Shown: positions 7,067-14,561, numbered from the stretch's first letter. The stretch is DNA of 16,482 bases from Clostridiales bacterium (GCA_031270585.1 JAISXK010000044.1:1-16482); one strand, 5' to 3'. Made by a program: numbers and translations. The notes: generated by a model not told the origin, from the sequence alone.

Positions 7067-7078
7067 GAACGTATGTTC
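7067..7078. promoter_or_regulatory. LexA/SOS operator, perfect core
   Basis: GAACGTATGTTC matches the Bacillus/Clostridium LexA (DinR) operator core GAAC-N4-GTTC exactly, and its central GTAT also fits the preferred RNRY spacer. It starts at about +1 of the promoter at 7031-7059, where bound LexA would block transcription. The motif is seen directly; LexA binding is inferred from the known consensus. Confidence 0.8.
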
Positions 7079-7086
7079 ATAAAATA

Positions 7087-7098
7087 AAACGTTAGTTC
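7087..7098. promoter_or_regulatory. Second, imperfect LexA/SOS operator
   Basis: AAACGTTAGTTC differs from GAAC-N4-GTTC at one core position (A for the first G). Its centre is 20 bp from the centre of the first box, about two helical turns, so two LexA dimers could bind the same face of the DNA. It ends 11 bases before the start codon, against the ribosome binding site. Confidence 0.5.
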
Positions 7099-7109
7099 AA
7101 AGGGTTCCC

Positions 7110-8438
7110 ATGGATTTGATGCGGAAATTAACCATATTGGCCGACAGCGCGAAGTATGACGCCGCGTGCACTTCATCCGGCGCAGGGCGCGCGGGCGGCC
7201 GGGGGTTTGGAAACACGCTGGCGGCGGGCTGCTGCCACAGCTTTTCGGCGGACGGCAGGTGCATATCGCTTTTAAAGGTGCTGTACACCAATCATTGCAT
7301 ATACGATTGCAGGTATTGCGCGAACCGCGCAAGCAACGACGTGCCGCGCGCCGCTTTTTTGCCACAAGAGCTGGCCAGGCTTACGATTGAGTTTTACAGG
7401 CGCAATTATATCGAAGGCCTGTTTTTATCCAGCGGGGTGGTGAAATCCCCCGATTACACCATGGAGCAGATCATCCGCGCGCTGGAGTTGATACGTTACC
7501 AGCACAATTTCCGGGGCTATATACACGCCAAAGCCATACCCGGGGCCTCGCCGGGGCTGGTGCACAAACTGGGCCTGTTGGCGGACAGGCTGAGCGTCAA
7601 CATCGAAATGCCCAGCGAACTAAGCCTTAAACGGCTGGCTCCGCAAAAGTCCAGGCGCGCCATACTCACTCCCATGGCGCAAATTGCCGCAGGGCATAAG
7701 CAAAGCGAGCAGGAGCCGGCAATCTACCGGAACGCGCCAAAATTCGCGGTGGCGGGCCAGGCCACGCAGATGATCATTGGCGCAAGCCCCGAAAGCGATT
7801 ACCAGATCATCCGGCTGGCTTCGGGCCTATACAGCCAATACGCGCTCAAACGCGTATTTTATTCGGCATACATTCCCACGGTGGAGGATACGCTTTTGCC
7901 CGCCATCGACACCAAACCGCCGTTGCTGCGCGAGCACAGGCTTTACCAAGCCGATTGGCTGATGCGCCAATACCATTTCACGGCGGAGGAGCTTCTAAGC
8001 GAGCAGACCCCCAACTTCAACCCCTACCTTGACCCCAAATGCAATTGGGCGATACATAATCTGCATGTTTTCCCCGTGGATGTCAACGCCGCGCCGCGTG
8101 AACTGCTGCTGCGGGTACCGGGTATAGGGCCCGAAAGCGTCAGGCGCATACTCTATGCGCGCAGGGCGGGCAGGCTGGGGCTGGATGATTTGAAGAAAAT
8201 TGGCGTGGTGTTAAAGCGCGCGCGGTATTTCATACTCTGCGCGGACAGGCCGCGCGGCATACATATGGGGCGTGAGGCCATGACCAGAGCGCTGATAGAC
8301 CCCGGAGCGATCACCTTCGGCACGGAGCAGTTGAGCATGTTTGATACGGCGGGCACTGGTTTGCCCGGCAGCGGGGATGTAAAGACCATGCAAGAAGCGG
8401 TGGAGGAAGCGGTATTATGCCTTTTGGCAGGAATTTGA
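7110..8438 (+). CDS. Radical SAM protein, putative DNA modification/repair (TIGR03916-like)
   Basis: The 442-residue product carries the radical SAM cluster motif CxxxCxxC as C63-IYD-C67-RY-C70, which binds the 4Fe-4S cluster that cleaves S-adenosylmethionine. A SAM-barrel-like region runs to about 260 (FLSSGV, GYIHAKAIPG, NIEMPSE). A helix-hairpin-helix segment at about 329-375 (LLRVPGIGPESVRRIL) is a non-specific DNA-binding fold. This layout is that of the radical SAM family annotated as a putative DNA modification/repair protein, usually found beside a DUF4130 protein, as here. The substrate is not known to me. AAAGGG precedes the ATG by 5 bases. The gene has its own promoter with two LexA-type boxes, and its last 22 bases overlap the next gene, so the two should be co-expressed and induced by DNA damage. 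Alternative radical SAM enzymes with HhH, such as lipoyl synthase or spore photoproduct lyase, do not fit the motif spacing or context. Confidence 0.9.
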   Translation: MDLMRKLTILADSAKYDAACTSSGAGRAGGRGFGNTLAAGCCHSFSADGRCISLLKVLYTNHCIYDCRYCANRASNDVPRAAFLPQELARLTIEFYRRNYIEGLFLSSGVVKSPDYTMEQIIRALELIRYQHNFRGYIHAKAIPGASPGLVHKLGLLADRLSVNIEMPSELSLKRLAPQKSRRAILTPMAQIAAGHKQSEQEPAIYRNAPKFAVAGQATQMIIGASPESDYQIIRLASGLYSQYALKRVFYSAYIPTVEDTLLPAIDTKPPLLREHRLYQADWLMRQYHFTAEELLSEQTPNFNPYLDPKCNWAIHNLHVFPVDVNAAPRELLLRVPGIGPESVRRILYARRAGRLGLDDLKKIGVVLKRARYFILCADRPRGIHMGREAMTRALIDPGAITFGTEQLSMFDTAGTGLPGSGDVKTMQEAVEEAVLCLLAGI

Positions 8439-9271
8439 CTGCGGCGGCGGTGGAGTATATGTATGACGGCGGCTTGCCGGGGTTGTACAGCTGCATATAC
8501 GACTGTGTGTACGCGGATGAAATGCCCGCGCATATCCGCCGTGCGGGTGAGACGGCGTTTGGCCTGTTCCCGCAAAAAGAGGTGGCGACGGATGAACGGC
8601 GGGCGCTACGGGTGCGCAACGCCATACACGACAAAATCTCTCCCGCCGCGCTGGAGTTGGTGGAAACCGTGTTTTATTCCTGCCTGAAAGACAAGGAATT
8701 GCATATACTGCGTTTCTTGCTGCTGGGCTTTGCAACCGGCCCTGCGGTGATGCGCATGCCGGGCGACGCGCGCGTGCACGCGTTGAAACAGGCCGAAAGG
8801 CATTTTTGGCGCGAGCAGCACCTGCTTTTGGGCTTTATACGCTTTACGGATTACGAGGGTTTTTTGGCGGCTGCCATTACGCCGAAGAATTATGCGTTGC
8901 CCTTTCTGGCGCGCCATTTTTGCGAACGCTACCGCCACGAAAGCTTTATGATTTACGATAAAACCCACAGCATGGCGCTGGTGTATAAAGAGTATAAACC
9001 GGAGTTTGTGCGTCTGGAGAAGTTTTGCTTTAATCCGCCGCCGGAAAAAGAAGAGAGCTACCGGGCCCTGTGGAAGCAGTTTTACAACGCCATTGCCATA
9101 GAGGCGCGCGTCAACCTCAAATGCCGCATGACGCATATGCACAAGCGCTACTGGGAAAACATGCCGGAAATGGAGGATGCCCTGCTCCCGGGCGCGCCCC
9201 CACGCGGCGCCCCTTCGCAAATCCAGGAAAGATCCCCGCGCGGCATAACCGATGGGGCACTCATATTATAG
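8417..9271 (+). CDS. DUF4130 / TIGR03915-like probable DNA metabolism protein
   Basis: The 284-residue product resembles the DUF4130 family, whose members sit beside or are fused near the radical SAM family encoded just upstream. Supporting features are the N-terminal YDGGLPGLYSCIYDC segment (16-30), the central HFWREQHLLLGFIRF region (129-143), the HESFMIYDKTHSMALVY strand (174-190), and the family's C-terminal signature CRMTHMHKRYWENMPEM (236-252). Residues after about 253 form a Pro/Gly-rich tail of about 30 residues that does not look like the family. In some bacteria, from memory, the family is fused to a UdgX-type uracil-DNA glycosylase domain; that domain is absent here. The ATG lies inside the end of the radical SAM gene in another frame, with GAGGAAG eight bases before it, indicating translational coupling. 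Molecular function is unknown; a role in SOS-induced DNA repair is inference from the partner and operator. Confidence 0.85.
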   Translation: MPFGRNLTAAAVEYMYDGGLPGLYSCIYDCVYADEMPAHIRRAGETAFGLFPQKEVATDERRALRVRNAIHDKISPAALELVETVFYSCLKDKELHILRFLLLGFATGPAVMRMPGDARVHALKQAERHFWREQHLLLGFIRFTDYEGFLAAAITPKNYALPFLARHFCERYRHESFMIYDKTHSMALVYKEYKPEFVRLEKFCFNPPPEKEESYRALWKQFYNAIAIEARVNLKCRMTHMHKRYWENMPEMEDALLPGAPPRGAPSQIQERSPRGITDGALIL

Positions 9272-9354
9272 CTCATATCATAGTATGCATTGTTTTTCGC
9301 GGGCCCTACCGGTAAGTATTTCAATGTATATCCATACGGCCCGTTTCGAGCAAG

Positions 9355-10845
9355 CTATTGCGCGTTCGCGCCGCCCGTCAAACTCGCGTCCACATCGGTG
9401 TTTGATAGCGCGGGCGATTCTCCATCGGGGATGTTGTTGTAGAGCGCGGAAGGGAGTCTGGATTTATCCACCCGATCCTTCGTGATGTTGTTTTGGCGGC
9501 AGAAGTAAAGCATCGCGCTATAAAGCTTATGCTGCGCGCTTTCTATGGCGCTCTCATCAAACAGAGCGTCGCCGCCGGATGATATGCTGCGCTCGGCGGC
9601 TCCTTGCAGCTCTTCATAAGCGCTTTGCAGCGTATCCGCGCCGGTGGCGCCGCTAAACGTGGCAAGCAGGTATTCCGCCCCGGAAAGATATGCCGTGGCG
9701 GCGGAGGCGGCTTTATCCGCGCGCACATATCCCACGTCATACCGCTTGTTTGTGGAAACATCCACACCGTATATCTCTTTGATGAGCGCTTTGAGCTTGG
9801 AGTTGTTTAAAACGTAGAACGACGCGTTGTACACGCCGCTTACATACTCGCCCGCCAGGGTATGGCGGTGCAAATCATCCATATCGATAGACAGGGCGAA
9901 AACCACCAGCGAGGCTATTTGCCCGGTGTTGAGGTTTGTACGCATACGATCCTGCACAGAAGCGTAAATTTTAGGTATATTCACAAGCTGGTCGCGGCTT
10001 TTCATCTGCTCGAATATGGCAAAAAGTATGCGCTGCTGCCTGTCGTTGCGGCCCACGTCCGTACTGATTCCCTTGCGCGCGCGGCAATAATCCAGCACCT
10101 GCTGGCCGTCAAGGCGCTGGTAGCCCTTTTCCAGCACACGGCCGTTCAATGTAATTTTTATATCCACATCGTAATCCACGCCGCCCATGGCGTTAACCAC
10201 GGCCTTGAGCCCTTCCATATCCACGCCCACATAATAGTGAATGGGCACGCCCAATAGGTCGCTCACGGTGTTCATGGCATATAAAAACCCTTCGCCCTCT
10301 GCGCTGCCGCCTTTGGCGAACGCGGCGTTAATCTTCCAGCGGCCCTTTGTGTTGTATATGGGCGCGTAGGTATCGCGCGGTATGGATACCAGATCCACCC
10401 GCCCGCTTTCAAAATCGATGGCCAAAAGCATGATGACGTCGGAGCGGTAGTTGTTATTTTCATCCCGGTAAACGTCGCTGTCTTTATCCTCGCGCTCGGG
10501 GCTTTGATCCCAGCCCAGCAGCAGTATATTGACCTTGTTTTGCGTAAATTCACTGTCGGCGCGCGCCCGCAACAGCTCTTCCGGAGAAAGCGTGGGCGTG
10601 GGTAAAGGCGTGGGCGCAGGCGTGGCGTTTGGCGCGAGCGTTGGCGCAACGGTGGGAATGGGCCTTGGCGTTTCAAACGCTCTTGCAGGGTCTGTCAGCA
10701 CCACATAGGCCGAACGGCCCGCAATCAGCAACAAAACGGCGCCCAGCAAAAAAAGCAGGCTGTTGAATATACGGCGGCTGGCGCTTTTGGCCGGTCTTGT
10801 TTTTTTTCGCTTATTGTTTTTTTGACCGGCCCCCGGTTCGCTCAT
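9355..10845 (-). CDS. LCP-family (LytR-CpsA-Psr) cell wall glycopolymer ligase
   Basis: The 496-residue product has a Lys/Arg-rich cytoplasmic N-terminus, one membrane helix at about 27-50, a Pro/Thr-rich spacer to about 86, and an extracytoplasmic LCP domain at about 104-285. Family hallmarks are NILLLGWDQ (106-114), SDVIMLLAID (135-144), LVSIPRDTY with R157/D158 (152-160), KINAAFAKGG (171-180), the GGVDYDVD stretch (221-228) and QRLDGQQVLDYCRARKG followed by GRNDRQQRIL (243-274). LCP enzymes move polyprenyl-phosphate-linked wall polymers, such as teichoic acid or capsule, onto peptidoglycan. About 200 C-terminal residues after the domain are unassigned. The start at 10845 is set by GGAGG five bases upstream; ATGs at 10857 and 10878 lack a good ribosome binding site. 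It is divergent from recF and convergent with the radical SAM operon, with its own extended -10 promoter. Confidence 0.93.
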   Translation of the reverse strand: MSEPGAGQKNNKRKKTRPAKSASRRIFNSLLFLLGAVLLLIAGRSAYVVLTDPARAFETPRPIPTVAPTLAPNATPAPTPLPTPTLSPEELLRARADSEFTQNKVNILLLGWDQSPEREDKDSDVYRDENNNYRSDVIMLLAIDFESGRVDLVSIPRDTYAPIYNTKGRWKINAAFAKGGSAEGEGFLYAMNTVSDLLGVPIHYYVGVDMEGLKAVVNAMGGVDYDVDIKITLNGRVLEKGYQRLDGQQVLDYCRARKGISTDVGRNDRQQRILFAIFEQMKSRDQLVNIPKIYASVQDRMRTNLNTGQIASLVVFALSIDMDDLHRHTLAGEYVSGVYNASFYVLNNSKLKALIKEIYGVDVSTNKRYDVGYVRADKAASAATAYLSGAEYLLATFSGATGADTLQSAYEELQGAAERSISSGGDALFDESAIESAQHKLYSAMLYFCRQNNITKDRVDKSRLPSALYNNIPDGESPALSNTDVDASLTGGANAQ

Positions 10846-10850
10846 GTATT

Positions 10851-10855
10851 CCTCC
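10851..10855 (-). promoter_or_regulatory. Ribosome binding site that fixes the start of the LCP gene
   Basis: Minus-strand GGAGG lies five bases before the ATG at 10843-10845 and overlaps the alternative upstream ATG at 10855-10857, which therefore cannot use it. A 5-bp hairpin (CGGGT/ACCCG, 10859-10871) sits immediately upstream. Confidence 0.7.
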
Positions 10856-10886
10856 ATTCGGGTGCAACCCGTCCGCATTACCCTTT

Positions 10887-10895
10887 AGTATACCA
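10887..10895 (-). promoter_or_regulatory. Extended -10 promoter of the LCP gene
   Basis: The minus strand reads TGGTATACT, an extended -10 (TGn) plus TATACT, five of six matches to TATAAT. The -35 position at 17 bp is poor, as is usual for extended -10 promoters. The start would lie near 10880, about 35 nt before the start codon. Confidence 0.5.
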
Positions 10896-11031
10896 TCGCC
10901 GCCCCGCTTTTTATACGGCCGATAAAAAATGGCGGCGAACAAATGCATTGCGGCCATGCGCCTCGTTGCGGCGGATATCGGCTTCTTGCCGCCAGAGCAT
11001 ATGTTTTCTTCTTAAATATATATACCAAATT

Positions 11032-11077
11032 GCCCTTGGATGTGGTATACTGCTATCATATCCCGAAGGGCTTTTTT
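11032..11077 (+). terminator. Possible intrinsic terminator or attenuator spanning the recF promoter
   Basis: GCCCTT (11032-11037) can pair with AAGGGC (11066-11071), and six T residues follow at 11072-11077. The loop is long (28 nt) and encloses the recF -10 element, so only RNA started further upstream contains both arms. A competing pairing of AGGGC (11067-11071) with GCCCT (11089-11093) is possible in RNA started at the recF promoter. Confidence 0.3.
11043..11051 (+). promoter_or_regulatory. Extended -10 promoter of the recF-gyr cluster
   Basis: TGGTATACT (TGn plus TATACT) ends about 60 bases before the recF start codon, with an AT-rich tract upstream (11010-11030) but no good -35 at 17-18 bp. 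It is identical to the extended -10 of the divergent LCP gene. Predicted transcription start is near 11058. Confidence 0.5.
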
Positions 11078-11110
11078 ATTTTAAACGCGCCCTGCTTTTA
11101 CGAGGTGCCG

Positions 11111-12205
11111 ATGCATATAGCGCGCATACGGTTGCAAAATTTTCGCAGCTACCAAAGCCTGGATTTTCAGCCCGCGCCCAACCTGTGTGTATTGGCCGGT
11201 GAAAACGCCGCAGGCAAAACCAATATACTCGAAAGCCTTTTTTTATGCGCGCTGGGCCGCAGCCACCGTACGCGCCATGACGGGGAGCTAATCCGCTACG
11301 GCGAAGCGCGCGCGCGCGTGGGGCTTGCGCTTCAAGGGCGCACCGGCGCGCATGAGATCGCGTGCGATTTGTTTCGCGAGGGCCGCCGCGCACTCAGGAT
11401 AGACGGCATGCCGCTAACCCGCTCGGGCGAGCTGTTAGGCCACTTGCGTGTGGTGATGTTCTCGCCCGAAGATCTTCGATTGATCAAGCAGGGCCCTTCC
11501 GAACGCAGGCGCTTTATGGATATGGAACTATCCCAGCTCAATCCGGCGTATTATTACCGCCTGCAGCAATACAACCTTGCCCTGAAGCAGCGCAACGCCC
11601 TGCTGCGCGATGGGCTATCTACCGCCGGCGCGCTTGATCCATGGGATACGCAGCTCGCGCAATTGGGCGCCGCCATCATGCGGGAGCGGCACGCGTTTAT
11701 GGGGCGTATCGCCGTTATGGCGGCACAGCTTCACAACGAGCTCGCGGGCGATAAGGAGACGTTGCGCGTAAATTACGAGCCCTCCACCCCCCTGGATGAA
11801 GAGAAGGCGCAGGCGGCGGCATTGTTAAAGGCGCTGCGGGAAAACGCCATCCGCGATAAAGAGCGCGGCGGCACATCCCACGGCCCGCACAGGGATGATG
11901 TATCCATACTGGTAAACGGCATGGACGCGCGCGCTTTTGGCTCGCAGGGCCAACAGCGCACGGCGGCGCTGTCGTTAAAGCTTTCTGAGCTTACGCTGAC
12001 GCGGGAACTTGGCGGCGAAAGCCCTGTGTTGCTGTTGGACGACGTACTTTCCGAGCTGGACGGGCATCGGCAGCATATGCTGGCGTCGGCTATGCGAGGT
12101 TGCCAGACGTTTCTTACCTGTACGCGGCCAGAGGGGCTAAAGGACGCCGGCGTTGGCGATATGGCCGTATACCGCGTGCATAACGGCATGGTACAAACTG
12201 CGTAA
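11111..12205 (+). CDS. recF: DNA replication and repair protein RecF
   Basis: The 364-residue product is the usual length for RecF, an SMC-like ABC ATPase that, with RecO and RecR, loads RecA at single-strand gaps. It begins MHIARIRLQNFRSYQSLDF, the typical RecF N-terminus. The Walker A motif is GENAAGKTN (30-38), the ABC signature is SQGQQRT (278-284), and Walker B is VLLLDDVLSELD (306-317). The HGPHRDD motif (257-263) is also typical. The frame is open upstream to an ATG at 10943, but those 56 residues are not RecF-like and span the promoter, so 11111 is chosen; GAGGTG lies three bases before it. remB and gyrB follow on the same strand in the standard order. dnaN, the usual upstream neighbour, is not next to it here. 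Confidence 0.96.
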   Translation: MHIARIRLQNFRSYQSLDFQPAPNLCVLAGENAAGKTNILESLFLCALGRSHRTRHDGELIRYGEARARVGLALQGRTGAHEIACDLFREGRRALRIDGMPLTRSGELLGHLRVVMFSPEDLRLIKQGPSERRRFMDMELSQLNPAYYYRLQQYNLALKQRNALLRDGLSTAGALDPWDTQLAQLGAAIMRERHAFMGRIAVMAAQLHNELAGDKETLRVNYEPSTPLDEEKAQAAALLKALRENAIRDKERGGTSHGPHRDDVSILVNGMDARAFGSQGQQRTAALSLKLSELTLTRELGGESPVLLLDDVLSELDGHRQHMLASAMRGCQTFLTCTRPEGLKDAGVGDMAVYRVHNGMVQTA

Positions 12206-12261
12206 GCGGCTTTAAGGGCGCCGTGAAATGGCAATACTGAAACTATGGGGTTTGATACGAT

Positions 12262-12588
12262 ATGATTATACATATAGGTTTTTCGGCGTGCGTGGAAGCG
12301 GGCGAGGTGGTGGCCATACTCGATAGAACCGCCATAGCGCGCCATGGGGGCGGCCAGGCGTTTTTGCGCCGGGCAAAGCAGGGGGGCTGCTTTATCCCCT
12401 GCGCCGAGGGTGAACAGGCATATGTTATTACCGAAAAGGCGGGAACGCAACGCGTATACGCCTGCGCCATCAACGCCAAAACGCTGCAAAAACGCGTGCG
12501 GCAAAACGGGCTGCACGACAGCCGCATATTCAATTCATCATCTGCGGCGCCGGGAAGCTTAGGCACCGTCAGTTTAAGGGAGATTTGA
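12262..12588 (+). CDS. remB: RemB-like (DUF370) regulatory protein
   Basis: The 108-residue product starts MIIHIGFSACVEAGEVVAILDR and contains VITEKAGTQRVYACAINAKTLQKR (75-98), the beginning and end of the DUF370 fold found in B. subtilis RemB (YaaB), whose gene lies between recF and gyrB just as here. RemA-type relatives are DNA-binding regulators of matrix genes; the role of RemB is less clear. It is about 20 residues longer than usual, with a Ser/Gly-rich C-terminal tail. The ribosome binding site is poor (GGGG about 13 bases before the ATG), suggesting low expression or coupling to recF, 56 bases upstream. The stop codon directly abuts the gyrB start. Confidence 0.85.
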   Translation: MIIHIGFSACVEAGEVVAILDRTAIARHGGGQAFLRRAKQGGCFIPCAEGEQAYVITEKAGTQRVYACAINAKTLQKRVRQNGLHDSRIFNSSSAAPGSLGTVSLREI

Positions 12589-14547
12589 ATGGAAAACGAA
12601 AACAATCACAACGGCGTAAACGAGGAACATTACAACGCTTCGGATATCCAGGTGCTTGAGGGCCTGGAAGCGGTGCGAAGACGGCCTGGCATGTATATAG
12701 GCTCTACCGATACGCGGGGCCTGCATCATCTGGTGACGGAAGTTGTGGATAACTCAATCGATGAGGCGCTGGCCGGCTACTGCGACCATATCCATATCAC
12801 GATACACGGCGACAACTCCGTCACCGTGCGGGACGACGGGCGCGGCATCCCTGTGGGTTACCATGCGCAGACGGGCAAAAACGCGCTTGAGGTCGCGCTG
12901 ACTATTCTGCACGCCGGCGGTAAGTTTGGCGGCACGGGCTACAGAGTGTCTGGCGGACTGCATGGCGTAGGGTTAAGCTGCGTAAACGCGCTGAGTGAAA
13001 AGCTGATCGCCACGGTTTATCGCGACGGCAAAGTATACCGGCAAACGTATTCACGCGGGGCGCCCATAAGCGAGGTTACGATCATAGGCGAATGCGATGA
13101 GGGCGTGCATGGCACCACCATCTGGTTTTTGCCGGACGCGGATATTTTTGATGAGGTAAACTTTAGCTTTGACACCATGAACGCGCGGTTGCGTGAGCTG
13201 GCGTTTTTAAACGCGGGCTTGCGTATCACCGCCGAAGACCAGCGCGTGGATCCGGTTGTCACACGGGGCTATCGCTACGAGGGCGGCATCATATCCTTTG
13301 TGGAGTATTTAAACAAAAACAAAGAAACATTGCACGACAAGCCTATCGCGATTAACGCCAGCCGCGCCGCCGAAGACGGTACGGAGGACGCCAGCGTTAA
13401 CATCGCCATGCAATATAACGACGGCTATAACGAAAATATATTTTCATTCGCCAACAATATTTCTACTCTGGAAGGCGGCGCGCATCTCGTTGGCTTTAAA
13501 TCCGCGCTGACGCGCGTAATCAACGATTACGCCAGAAAGGGCAATATGTTAAAGATTGCCGATCCCTCCCTTTCGGGCGAGGATATCCGCGAGGGGCTTA
13601 CCGCCGTCATCAGTGTAAAATTGCGCGAGCCGCAGTTTGAGGGGCAAACAAAAACAAGGCTGGGCAACGCCGATATGCGCCCTTTGGTGGAGTCGTCCGT
13701 TGGCAACGGGCTTTCGGCCTATTTGGAAGAAAACCCGGCCGTAGCAAGGCCGCTGATTGAAAAATGCATCGCCGCCTCACGCGCGCGCGACGCGGCGCGG
13801 CGCGCCCGTGAGCTTACGCGGCGCAAAACGGCGCTTGAAAGCACGAGCCTGCCCGGCAAGCTTGCCGATTGCCGCGAGAAGGATCCGGCGCTTTGCGAGC
13901 TGTTTATCGTGGAGGGCGACAGCGCCGGGGGTTCCGCCAAGCAGGGGCGCGACCCGCGATTTCAGGCCATATTGCCGCTGCGCGGCAAGATATTAAATGT
14001 GGAAAAAACAAGGCTTGACCGCGTGCTGGCCAACGCCGAAATCAGGGCCATGATCACCGCCTTTGGGGCCGGTATGGATTCTGATTTTGACGCCGGCCGG
14101 CTACGTTACCACAAAATCGTCTGCATGACCGACGCCGATGTGGACGGCAGCCATATTCGCACGCTGCTTTTAACGTTCTTTTACAGGCATATGCGTCCGC
14201 TTATCGAAGAGGGGTATGTGTATATCGCGCAACCGCCGCTCTACAAAATATCGCACAACAGGCAGGAGTATTACGCATACTCGGACCGAGAGCTCGATCA
14301 CAGGCTAAACGGGCTGGGGCGCGAAAACAAGCCCGCCATACAGCGCTATAAGGGCCTTGGCGAGATGAATCCCGAGCAATTGTGGGATACCACCATGAAC
14401 CCAGAGAAGCGTGTCATGCTGCGTGTCGCTATGGACGATGTCATCGCTGCGGATGAAATTTTCACCATACTCATGGGCGATAAAGTTGAGCCGCGCAGGG
14501 AATTTATCGAGGCCAACTCCAGGCTGGCGGCGAATTTGGATATATAA
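12589..14547 (+). CDS. gyrB: DNA gyrase subunit B
   Basis: The 652-residue product is full length for Gram-positive GyrB, the ATPase subunit of the type IIA topoisomerase that introduces negative supercoils. The GHKL ATPase domain shows VVDNSIDEA (52-60, with the Mg-binding Asn), DDGRGIPVG (82-90) and the GGLHGVG lid motif (122-128). The transducer carries QTKTRLGN (353-360, with the ATP-contacting Lys). The TOPRIM domain has EGDSAGGSAKQGR (442-454) and DADVDGSH (515-522), which bind the catalytic Mg ions. The C-terminal tail has RYKGLGEMNPEQLW (586-599), the GyrA contact. There is no E. coli-type 170-residue insert. AAGGGAGA serves as ribosome binding site, and the ATG directly follows the remB stop codon (TGAATG), so the genes are probably coupled. 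Confidence 0.98.
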   Translation: MENENNHNGVNEEHYNASDIQVLEGLEAVRRRPGMYIGSTDTRGLHHLVTEVVDNSIDEALAGYCDHIHITIHGDNSVTVRDDGRGIPVGYHAQTGKNALEVALTILHAGGKFGGTGYRVSGGLHGVGLSCVNALSEKLIATVYRDGKVYRQTYSRGAPISEVTIIGECDEGVHGTTIWFLPDADIFDEVNFSFDTMNARLRELAFLNAGLRITAEDQRVDPVVTRGYRYEGGIISFVEYLNKNKETLHDKPIAINASRAAEDGTEDASVNIAMQYNDGYNENIFSFANNISTLEGGAHLVGFKSALTRVINDYARKGNMLKIADPSLSGEDIREGLTAVISVKLREPQFEGQTKTRLGNADMRPLVESSVGNGLSAYLEENPAVARPLIEKCIAASRARDAARRARELTRRKTALESTSLPGKLADCREKDPALCELFIVEGDSAGGSAKQGRDPRFQAILPLRGKILNVEKTRLDRVLANAEIRAMITAFGAGMDSDFDAGRLRYHKIVCMTDADVDGSHIRTLLLTFFYRHMRPLIEEGYVYIAQPPLYKISHNRQEYYAYSDRELDHRLNGLGRENKPAIQRYKGLGEMNPEQLWDTTMNPEKRVMLRVAMDDVIAADEIFTILMGDKVEPRREFIEANSRLAANLDI

Positions 14548-14561
14548 AAGCGTGAACGCTT
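14548..14561 (+). other. Small hairpin between gyrB and gyrA
   Basis: AAGCG (14548-14552) and CGCTT (14557-14561) form a perfect 5-bp stem with loop TGAA immediately after the gyrB stop codon. No U-tract follows, so it is not a terminator; it could mark an mRNA processing or pausing site. The 49-bp gap suggests gyrA is in the same transcript. Confidence 0.3.

Noticed and set aside
9272..9354. Terminator between the convergent DUF4130 and LCP genes
   Set aside because: The only complementary segments (CGGGCC/GGCCCG) are short with a loop of about 28 nt and no clear U-tract.
9465..9473. Near-match to a DnaA box (TTATCCACC)
   Set aside because: It has one mismatch, is isolated, and lies inside the LCP coding sequence.
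10943..11110. In-frame N-terminal extension of recF
   Set aside because: It covers the promoter region, encodes residues unlike RecF and lacks a ribosome binding site; RecF homology begins exactly at 11111.
12744..12752. Perfect DnaA box (TGTGGATAA) near the recF-gyrB region, suggesting an origin
   Set aside because: It is a single copy inside the conserved gyrB codons for VVDN, with no cluster of boxes and no adjacent AT-rich unwinding region.
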